Below, piece after piece: positions 40,848 through 52,800 of a stretch of DNA of 64,000 nucleotides; position 1 is the first letter of the stretch; each line of letters opens with the position of its first letter. The notes below the pieces were generated by a model. That model ran no database searches. It saw only the letters and a program-made list of their open reading frames with translations, and was not told the origin of the DNA. The DNA comes from Hymenopus coronatus (Eukaryota; Arthropoda; Insecta; Mantodea; Hymenopodidae), in the NCBI GenBank assembly GCA_030762935.1, contig CM060899.1, forward strand, positions 65,584,501-65,648,500, written 5' to 3'. The translations under genes were made by a program, and so were the position numbers.

Positions 40848-43800
40848 AACTTTTTCTAAAAATGTTTTTTTTGGATACAGGGGACCCTAAAACGTCTAAT
40901 TCCAGTGAAATATCTGCAGCAAATTTTTGGGTGGAATGCAATACCCTCTGTATACACTATGTGCAAAGTACGTGTAGCGAAAGTTAAAAGATATCCAATG
41001 AATGATGGCTTCCCATTTATATCACACAGTTAAAAATGCTGAAAATGTCCATTTAACTCACTGTACAACCATCCAACCACCATTTTTATTAATCTTGTAG
41101 GAGGGCTATTTTTTTGGTGGGGGGCCTCAACAAAAAAGCAAGAAACTGCACACAAATGCATATATTTACTGTGTTGGAGAAAATTCATAGTGTGCTCACG
41201 CACATTTCTTGTGGTTTTCAGAGGAATGGCAAGATCGTTATGGATTGGCATTTTGTGGGCATTGCCATCTGGAACAGGTGTGGCTTTGGCATTACTACAG
41301 GGAAGTGCAGGTCCTCTTATTGGTGTTGCTATTTCTGCTTCTCTGCTTCCTCCTGCTGTCAATTGTGTAAGTTTACTGCAAGCAGGTAAAACACTTTTCT
41401 GTCTTTAACATACTGAAGTATATTAAAAAAAATCTGATGTGTTCCATTCACATGACTTTCTCTGCATCTCTGCAACAAATTATTGTTAAAAAGCTTATGC
41501 TTCTATTTACTTAATGCTAATCAAGAAAACATTAGCAGAAATAGTCTTATTACTTGCTTCCTTGTAAGTAGAAGCGAAATAAGGGAGTACCATAGGTTAA
41601 AGTGACAGTCAAAAGCTGGTTGCTATGTGACTGATGTTCCTTTGTTTGTATGGACAGGAGTCGACAAATGAGAAGTACAAGTTTTTCAAAGCTGAAACCA
41701 AAAACAAGCAATATCTAAAAAAACGATCAACTCCACGAATTACATATATTGTGTGTTTTTAACGTGCTCTACATATTTTGTGTGGTAAGTTTTTGTCCAT
41801 CTCTTATGGTTTAGAAGTTATGCAAAATTCCGTAAAATTGATCCCGAATAAAGTAGTCTTAAGAGGCTATTCCCAGAAAATTCAAGATATACATTTTATT
41901 TGTCAGGTAAATAATATGTTTAATATATGACATTTTAATCAAAATTGTTAGAGCCATTTTTAAGAAAATCAAAATTTTCAAAAAATTTTCCATGTAAAGG
42001 GTAGTTTGGGTTGGGGGGATTTTTCTCAAAATCTTCGGGTCACATCCCTGGAAGATACTAAACTTAAATACCAAGTTTGGTATTTTACCAACTTTTCGTT
42101 TTTGAGTTATCATGTTCACTGACACACGGACACACACACATGGATCTTTTTGTGAAAACGTTTTTTTTTTTTTTTTGATAAAAGGGACCCTAAAACATTT
42201 ATTTCCGGTGAAATCATATAACATATTGTTGCCACTCAAAATGTCAGAAAAGATTGCTAATGGCCAGAAATCTATAATGGAACATCAAAACAAGTTTAAA
42301 AGAAAATTTGAGTCGGTATAGAAACACTTTGATTACTAACATTTTTTGTTGTCTGACCAGTTTCAAGATTTATTTGCTTTCATCTTCAGAGACCAGCCAG
42401 ACAACAAAAAGTCTGACGTGTTCCATTTACATGACTATTTCTCATCTCCGTAACAAATTATTGTTAAAAAATTTGTCTTCTATCTACTTCAAGCTAATCA
42501 AGATAAATATTAGCAGACAAGGGATATAATGGAATACACTAGGCTAAACCGATAATCAAATCTTTTAAAAGCTGTTTGCCATGTGGTTGAAATCTGTTTC
42601 TTTGCATTGCAAGGAGTTAACAAATTCCTACATGTGAAAAGTCTATAGTAATTTCAAACCGGGAAACCAATAGCAAGGAATATCTCAAAAATAGTCAACT
42701 GTACAAAAAAATGTATATGGCATAACTTTTATACTTCAACAAGATCTACATATTCTAAGAAGTAGTTTTTATCCATCTTTTACGGTTTATTAGTCAAGCC
42801 AAATCCAGCCTCTAAAGGTCTTAGAGGCTATTCCCAGAAAATTCAAGATATACATTTTATTTGCCGTGTAAATATCTTTAATATGCAGTATGCTAATCTA
42901 AATCGTTAGAGCCATTTTTGAGAAAATCAAAATTTTCAAACATTGTTCCATGTAAAGGGTAGTTTGGGGTAAGAGATTTTCCTCAAAATCTTTGTGTCGC
43001 ATTCTTGGAAGATAGTAAACCTATATACCAAGTTTTGTATTTTACCGACTTTTAGTTTTTGAGTTATCATGTTCACAGACACATGGACACACACACACAT
43101 AAAGCAAACCTTTTTCTAAAGATGCTAATTTGGATACAGGGGACCCTAAAACAACTATTTCTGGTGAAGTCTCAGTGGAATGCGATACCTTCTGTATACA
43201 CTTTGTACATAATATGTGTAGAGAAAGTAAAAATGTAAGTGAGATAGTATTTCTATGTCTGAAATCTTGTCTTAAATTTCATGTCACTGTTTCTATAATA
43301 ACTAATAACTCCATGGCACAACAGTTCACAAGGAACTTGGCCGCTGTGTGCCCCATCTCGATCCAGTACAGATGTCATGGATGGGGTGCATTATTGGAGG
43401 GTGAGACGTGGTCATCGCCCTTCGTGGTGTAATGGTTACCATGTTAACTTCATATACCCAAGGTTGCAGGTTCAAACCTGGCAGAGGACGATGGATTTTT
43501 TCAGGCTTAAAAATCCTTAGCATGGCTTCTTTCGGAAGGGAAGTAAAACCGTTGATCCCATGTCGTAGATTCACATAAAAGAACCTCAAGCCTGACAGAG
43601 AGGCCTCTGAGCAGAATTAAGTGGTCTTTCACGCCCAGTATAGAATGGGATGCTGAGAACCACAGCAGTTAAAGAGCGTCCATAAATAAAACGCCACTTC
43701 ATTTCATTTGAGACGTGGTCAGCGCCTTGAAGCCCCCCTGGCTGGTTAATGTGGTCCTCATGACCACTACTTCTCCATCAAGTAGCTCCTCAATTGATCC

Positions 43801-46800
43801 CCAACGTACCTCATGAGGCTGAGTGCACCCCAGACCAGGTCTCCCAGTGGGGGGAAAATCCTCATGTTGGTACCGGGAATCAAACCCAGGTCTCATGCTT
43901 GGTAAGCAGCTGTGCTACCACTGCACTGAGGAGATGCCCATCACTGTCACTATATTATCCAAATATTATATGAATCAATATAAGTGTTGCAAACTAGCAA
44001 TATTTATGATATAACAACCAAAGTACAGCATGGCATTAAAATCTTGTCCTGATAATAATAATACAATATTCCAGTTCTTTCACAAAAAGAGGAATGTAAT
44101 CTTTAATTATATTTCAACATTATGGTTCATTGCAGAAAATTGCGCATTTGTTTCTCTCTTGTTATTATTACAATTTAGCATTATAATCACTTTAATATAG
44201 TGCTTTTGTATTAAGGTTAGGCTAAAAATGGTGAATTTTTCCATTTTTTTTATTACACTAATTAACTGTTAATATATTCTGCTTTATGTTTCATAACCTA
44301 ATTCGATTTCTTTGTGGTCCAAATAAATTAAAAACTTAGAACTTGTCATGCCACACCCACTTTTTCTGCTTGATTGATTATCAGCTTTGATCTCTTGTTT
44401 CTCTACATTTCTTACAGGCAAACATAGTTATAAATATTTAGAAGGCATGCTTCTTTAATTTCTGACCAGGAAGTTATGGTGGATTTTAGGCAGTATCTAA
44501 AGTATGTAGATCACTCCCTAAATAAAACAATCAAACAAAATTCTCTTTTCTCAGGTTTATAATTTTTCACACTTATGTACCTTTTTCTTGGAAACTATTT
44601 GAGATATTGCAATGAAATTTAATACACATATATTTCAGTTCACAATGAGCATTTTGGCACAGCTAGTTTTCTTTTGATTTAGATGCTATAGGTATTGTGC
44701 TATAAAGTACATAATAATTTGAAATAAAAAAACTCACATACCTTGAAATATACTTGAGAAATCATTGAAAACAGAGAAAAAACTTCAGTGCCAAAATATA
44801 GCATACTTCTAATATTTTATGTACACTTGTTTTCAAGAAACTTCACCAAAGGGATACTAAGAAAAAGGTACATAAGTATTTTGATGTTTTGAAAATTCCA
44901 ATGTACTGTAATTTCTTTATTTGTTGACAAAATTACTAATAAAATAGCGCAGTCATAGAAGATACCAAGACAATTAACTGTGCAAAATTTAATTGCTTTA
45001 GGACAAAAATGATGTCCATGGTAGAATTTTTGTTGTGTTGAGGTATTTCTGCCTATGTCCCCCCTTAAACATTTTTGAACAACATTTAAGTATCAGAATT
45101 CAAAAGAGATGCAATTGTGGCTCCCTACTATCTGTGAATACAATATATAATGAATTATTAAAAGCATCCATATTTTATTAATGATTACGTTATTTTCAGG
45201 GAATAATGTGGGGATTGTCTTGTATTGTTCTTATCTATGATGACATCAAGATTCCTCACCTGAAAGGAGAGAATTACACTGGTGCAACTGCTTACAAGAA
45301 TGTCTACACTGACTGGTTACCATCTGAACTGGCCATCATGGGAATCGTCAGCTTTTGTCTTACCCTGGTCAACATCTGCTGTATTTTCATTTCAGCAATC
45401 ACCGTATTTAAGGTTGGTATTTTGCAGACTGTAAGTAAATGATTAACTAAGATGTAACCTATATAGCATTTAATGATGATGATGCTGATAATGGCGATTA
45501 TGGCCATCGCTGTTCAATGTAGAGAAAAATGTTTGTTTTGTTTATTTGAAAGGTAGAGTCAAACTGAAAAATTCAATTCCTTGATATGCTTTTGTCAAAT
45601 TAGAATTTACAGTAAATGATGAATAAAATCATAAAAAAATGATCAGATAGATTATTAATTACTCACCAAAAATGTTAAATTATTTAATCAAACTATAATT
45701 GTAAATAGCCATAATGTGCTGAAAGGAACAACAATGATAATGATGTGATTTTTTGTTTATTTGTTTATTTCAGATCAAGGAGGTTGCTGCTCCATACACA
45801 TCTAGCCCAGATTTAAGACGTTTCTGGGAACAGGATATAAGGATGGCCAGATCCACAAACAGAGCTACTGTGACACATGGCACATCACGAGGCAAAAAAG
45901 AGTAAGCTAATATTACCTGTAGCTTTTCTTCTGTTCCTATGAGCACTGTATCCCCTTTAAGATCTACTGCCAGGAGAAAGAGATGAAGTGAAGACACACA
46001 GGAGGTTACAGGTCACATGCAGATGGGCTGTAGAGATGCACGGAAGTCTCTAAGAATTTCATTACATAACCACTTGCAAACATGGTAAAAGTTTATTGTT
46101 TATGGCTTTCAGAAATATTTTGTTCAACAACCACTAATTGTCATTGCTTTTCAAACACAGAAATGTTTTTTTGGAAACATCATACCTGAAACAATGACAT
46201 AATTTGCCCATTTTTGGCTAAACCTTTGCAAAAGAGCAGCACTTAATTCAACAAATATAGATGTCTTCAAGCTTTTTTGAGCAGATAGTCAAATTAAAAT
46301 TTAGTTTTATTCATGGACACGTAATTGTTGCGGTTCTTAGCATCCCATTCTATATCGTGCGTTAAATTTTGCCCAGAGGTATCTTCATCAGATTTGAGGT
46401 TCTTTTACATGCACAATTCTACAACAGTGACCAACAGTTTTACTTACCTTCCAGAGGAAGCCATGTTATGGATTTTTATGCCTGAAAGAATCAATCGTCC
46501 TCCACCTGGTTTGAACCCATGACCTTGAGAACCAGAGGCTAACATGTTCCCCCAGACCACAGAGAATGACTGCAGATGGTTCAGTTTTAGAATTACAATT
46601 GCGGGCAAAATCCTGTATCTTTTGCTTATTCTTTTTAATATTTTGAACACTTAGTTTTGCAGTATTTTCCCCCTTCACTCAATTCTAATTTTTGTCTTAA
46701 TGTTGATACATTTTTGTTTTTCTGCCATCTTTTTTATAAATTTCTTTAAACATGCTTTGTTGACAATTGCATGGAGATTAACATCTGAAAACAATTTGTT

Positions 46801-49800
46801 TTACATTTACACAGTACAGGCTAGCCATACATTTGTCATGCAGTAATCTTTTAACAATGGAAATGGCTCTTATTGTCATGTAGCAGGTCATTTTTTGCTG
46901 TTTCCAACAGGATTCTTTTTTTTATTTAGATGCACGATAATCTGCAAACTGAATAATTTGCACACAAATAATCGGGAGTGTACTATATCATGCAAAAACA
47001 TCCCAGATTGGCTACTCTATTAATTAGTGGTTATAAATTTGGATTTATTTCTTAATGAACTTCCAAAGATTCTTTTGTGCTTTTATGATAAATATGTTTA
47101 TATTCTTCCGTTACATTAAAATATGAAAACATAGTAGAGTGTTGTTCATTGCAGGCTTATGCAAGAATTAGGTTCCATACCACCTGAAGAGCTTGAGAAT
47201 ACCTTGGAGGCAGCTGTGAGAGAAGCTGTTAATGACGACACTTATCGTAAAGTGAAGAGATGCAGCTATTCTCAAAGTGCAGCAGATGTAAGTTAATTAC
47301 AGCAGAGACTGCATACAGTCTTGCTTATATGAGGTTAACACTGTACATTTCTAAAAAATTCAAACAAGGATTAGTTTTAAAACTCTTCACCGAAAAATTC
47401 AAAACAATATTTCATTGGAAATACACATGTTAGAGCTTCCTGTATTAAAAAAAGAATCTGATGTGTTCTATTCACATGATTTTCTCTACATCGCTGCAAG
47501 CTGGTTGCTATGTGACTAAAATTCCTATGTTTCTATGGACATGAGTTCACAAATTCCTGTATGAGAAATAAGTTTTCCAAAGCTGAAAACAAAAGCAAGG
47601 GATATCTCAAAAACAATCAACTCCACAAAAAAAGTAAACAACATAAATTGTGTGTCTTAATGTGTTCAAAATTTTTTGTGTGTTAAGTTTTTGTCCATCT
47701 CTGACGGTTTAGCAGTTATGCAAAATTCCGTAAAATTCATCCAGAATAAAGTAGTATTCAGAGGCTATTCCAGAAAATTCAAGATATACATTTTATTTGT
47801 CAGATAAATATCTTTAGTATACAATTTTTTAATCAAAATTGTTAGAGCCATTTTTGAGAAAATCAAAATTTTCGAAAAAAATTCCATGTAAAGGGTAGTT
47901 GGGGGTAGCAGGATTTTCTTGAAAATCTTTGTGTCGCATCCTTGGAAGATACTGAACTTAAATACCAAGTTTGGTATTTAAAGGTCTTTTCGTTTTTGAG
48001 CTATGCTGTCCAGACACATGGACCTTTTTCCAAAAATGCTTTTTTTGAATTCAGGGGGACCCAAAACATGTATTTCCAGTGAAATCTCAGTATCAAATTT
48101 TTGGATGGAATGCAATATCTTCTCTATACACTATGAACATGGTATGTGTAGAGAAAGTAAAAATCTGATGTGTTCCATTCACTTGACTTTTTCTATATCT
48201 CTACAACAAGGTATTCTTCTACTTCATGCTAATCAAGATAAACATTAGCAGAAATTGTCCTTATTACTTTGTTTCTTGTAAGTAGAAGGGAAAAAATCTA
48301 ATGTTTTCCACTTACATGATGTCCTCTAGCTGTTTGGTAAACAAACCTTTTATTCAAAACATTAATCTGTTATCTATATCATGCTAATCAAGATAAACAC
48401 AAGCAGAATTAGTCTTATTACTAGCTTTCTTATAAGTAGAAGGGAAATAAGAAAATGCATGGGCTAAAGTGATAAGTCTCGTCCTATAAACGCAGGTCCC
48501 TATATGAAACAATTGAAATTCCAATATCTTTGCGTGCCAGGAATAAACAAACGAGAAATGAGAAGAAAAATGTCTTCCCGTTTTAGAAAAGTTTAAGTGG
48601 CTAAAATTGAAATCAATTAAAATATCTCGAAAATGGTTAACTTTGCAACAAAATGTATATGACAAACTGTGTGTTTCAATGAGATCTACATCTTTGTGTT
48701 TAAGTACCCAGAATGAAAAGGTCTTCAGAGCCTATTCCCAGAAAATTCAGGAATGCATTTTGTTTGTCATAAAAATATTGTAAACAGAAGGTATTTTAAT
48801 CAAAATCATTAAAGCCATTATTGAGAAAATTAAAATTATGAAAAATGTTCTATGTAAAGGTTTGGGATGGGGGGATCTACTTGAAAATCTTTATGTCGCA
48901 TCCTTGGAAGATATCAAACTTAACCCTTTCAGTGCTACGGTCAAAATAACTATAGGTTTGAGCGACTCTATGTCTTAGAATTTCATATTCTCCTGCAGCA
49001 ATTTTTAAATCAATTATATCTGTGAACACTCAAGGACTGTTTACACCTATTCTGAGTAAAATATAAAGCAAGAGAAAACTGCAAGTCATTTGGTTCAAGT
49101 CAAGCTACACTCTGCAACCAAACAATCTCTATTTCACAGCCGGAAATATGCTGTTCGTGGGGTGTGGGGAGGTCTGCCTGTGGTTTAGGATGGGGAGGGC
49201 CCAAGTTAATTAATTGGTGGTATGGCATGCATATAGAAGCACCAGTGTGAGACCTGTTTTATAAATTTTAACATATTACTATACTCACTTTTTTAGTTGT
49301 TAGTGCATATTATTGTATTTTTAACTTGAAATGCACATTTATTGGCAAACGTTATTGGTCAAAATCAAATTTTGGGTGTTTAGCAATTTTTCAGTCATAG
49401 TGTCAAGGAGGCGTTTCTCACCTAAAAATATGTTAGCAGTGAAAAGATTAAATACCAAGTTTGGTCTTTTTGTTTTTGCAATACATTTTCCATGGACGCA
49501 TATACATACCTTTTTTTAAAAATGCTTTTTTTGGACCCTGGGGACCTCAAATCTTGGGGTGAAATCTTGACATCAAATTTTTGTGTGGAATACAATACCT
49601 TCTCTAGCAACTATGAACATTGTATGTAACACAGCTAGAAAAAGTAAAGTTCTTCTTTCAGCAGAAACTAATTTCTGTTTTGAGGGGTTATGGGGGCTGC
49701 TACCAACAGCATTTACAGTTAGGTTAACACAAAATGACAAGCAATACAAAAAGCTTTGCTTGCAGGTGACGCATGTGCTGGGCATCGGAGGAGGTGGAGG

Positions 49801-52800
49801 TGGTGGTGCCTCCTCGGGAAGCAACAATGGAGCTGGCGTGTCTCCTCTCAATGATCCCGCAATGTTGGATCAAGTTATACAAGCATTAATGGACTTCCAG
49901 AAACAGCAAACGACAGGCCCCAGTCTGAATCGTTTTCGTCAACTCTCAAGGTCCCTTCGCCATGGCTCAACTCGTTCCACTGGCCGAGGAAGTGCAAGGA
50001 GTTCCTGGCTCATGTCGCACATCAACGCTCATGTACAGCATGATAATCAAGGTGAAACATCTATAAAATACACAAAATTATAGATACCTACACTTAAATA
50101 CTGAAATATTCAAGTTTAATTTAAGTTTGAATGGCCTTTATTACTATTACCTCACTATATTTGCACTATTGGCTGTTAAATTCAGTGTAGAGCATATTTG
50201 TAATTTATTTTTTGGAGAAAGCATCACAACTGAAGACCGGGAGTATTTTTTCAAAGCTAAGATGTTTTAACTGGAGAAGTGTAAGGATTGAAATCACTTT
50301 AACTTCCATAATAAATATAGGATGTTTTGCAGATATAAAATGGCCTAATACAATCATATATAACTATACTGGGTGGAAGGGAAGCCATTATATTAATTTA
50401 AACTAGTTACAGATCTTATTTTTTCTGCAAAGATATTTTAGATACTTTGAGACCATAAAATACACATGCTCACAACATTGCAGTAGAAAATGACCAGTAC
50501 CTGAGATCAGCAGATGCACAGGTTTCACTTTCATTCTATGGTGTGTGGTTCATACGTGTTGGTAAAAGTTTTATATCAGTAACCTTCTAATAATTGCATC
50601 TCCATCTTTCAATGGCACATTTTTCAACCTAAATTCAGAATCTACAAATAATCCGCTTGTTTAGCATTAAAATAAAGTACCTTTTGCGTTTGATACTGCT
50701 AATATAATTAATAAAATCAGCTCTCTGTTTTGTAAACACACAAAAAAAAAAAAAAAAAAAAAGCATATATGATGGATGATGGTATTACTTCTATACCCTT
50801 TGTCTGGATTAAGGGTCGTGTGGAAAACAAAACCAATAGTTCTCCATCTCCCATTTCAGGTACACTGTTTTGTTTACATCTGAAAGCCAGCTTCACCTAG
50901 CAGCATTGCCTATGTTTCCCATCAAATTAAGCTTGCACAATGATGTTTAGAACCTAATTATTTCAAAAATCAATATGATGTCACACAGTTACTACCAAAA
51001 CTAGCTGTCTCACAAGTAACAAACTATTATCCCCATACATTCTCATGGAATAAACCATCTAATTTACAAGAAACTAATTGTTTTTCAAGATGGCTGATCA
51101 CAAAATAAAATGCTACTATGCTTCTTTGTTTGCAATACCTCTATGAATAATGTATTAGAAGGAATGTAATAAGTTATCTTCCACCCTTTACATTCATGTG
51201 TCCAGCTTATAGGTTCAACATTACAAATGTTTATAACTTTAGTTGAAAATGTTCCAATAAAAACATTTTTAACATATAATAATGAGTCTCTTGCAATTTA
51301 TGAACATTGGTTTCAACAATGATCATTAGATCAAAATATCCAAAAGAGGCAATTTAGGCCACAATGAAAGGTTTTCTTGTTCTTGGACTGGCTGAAAGGG
51401 AATATAAACATTTTTGGCCTGAATTTAACTTAGGCTTCACAACAATGTTCCCACCTGTGTGAGCATCGTCAAATCGAACAAACAGTTACAGCTGGGAATC
51501 GAACCTGGGACCTCAGGGTGAGAAGTCAGCTTGTTGACCACTCAACCACGGAGGCAGTCTTCCTGTTATGTTCATGATCTGAAGCATACACAAGAGAAGT
51601 CACAGTTATATAACTTTATAGAATTTCATTTGTGTCGTATCTTGTGTTTCTTCCCAAGATTGCCTTTAAATCTTTGTCTTTTTTATACTGAAAACTAATG
51701 CCATAACCTAGATAATTGAAGTATGATAATAATTTTAAAATTTTCTCATCATTATTCTTATTATTTTGATCTGACCAGATTCTTCCCTATAGAAGTCTTT
51801 GTTTTACTGCATTTTCGTAATGTATACATTATTCTTTGTAAATTATCTTCTATTTCCTATATAACTGGTCATCAGCATATAGGAGTAAACTCATTCTATT
51901 GGTACAGTACATTTTATTGTAGTTTTGAAAACTGCATCTGCACTTATTTACCACAAATATTGCAAAGCTAATATACAAAATAACATAAAATTACAAAACT
52001 TTTCATTATATAGTTTTATAAAATGCTGTTTTAGTTAATAGTTGCATTTCTAAGGCAAGAGTTTTAATGAAAAAATTAGTGCTATTCGTCCTTTGATCTT
52101 ATAATATAGCATATTTGCACTAAGATATCATATCCTTTAATTCTCAAGAATTGTGTCAAATTAATGCAATTAAAAATTATTTCCTATCTTTTATCTATAA
52201 AATTATTTCTGTAGTTAGACTTTTTGAGTAATTACAGTAGACAGTAATAATTTTAATGCTATTGATTTAATTGTTTTTTCTCACAAGTCGTGTGTAGGAC
52301 AGAAGTTGGTTAGGTAGAGTCAGACTGAAAAAATCTGATGTATTCCATTCCCACGACTTTGTCTACATCTCTGCAACAAATTATTGTTCAAGAGCTTATG
52401 CTTCTATTTACTTCATTCTAATCGAGAAAAAAATAGCTGAAAGAGTCTTATTACTTGCTTCCTTGTAAGTAGAAGCGAACTAAGGGAGTAGCATAGGTTC
52501 AAGTGATAGTCAAAAGCTGGTTGCTATGTGACTGAAGTTCCTTTGTTCGTATGGACATGAGTTGACAAATTCCTGTATGAGAAAAGTATAAGTTTTTCAA
52601 AGCTGAAACCAAAAACAAGGAATATCTCAAAAAAAAAAGTATATAACATAAATTGTGTGTTTTAACATGCTCTACATTTTTTGTGTGTTAAGTTTTTGTC
52701 CATCTCTTACGGTTTAGCAGTTATACAAAACTCCGTAAAATTCATCCAGAATAAAGTAGAGAAGCTATTCCCAGAAAATTCAAGATATATATTTTATTTC

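Noticed and set aside
43415..43709. SINE-B body as a named conserved SINE domain (for example Nin or V domain)
   Set aside because: The GGAAGGGAAGTAAA stretch is suggestive, but I cannot verify the match from memory.
45412..45430. Upstream donor in exon 9 (AAG/GTTGGT)
   Set aside because: In frame and possible, but the GTAAGT donor at 45431 is far stronger; kept only as an alternative.
49573..49851. Minus-strand Pro-rich open frame
   Set aside because: Antisense to the Gly-run codons of exon 12; no independent support.
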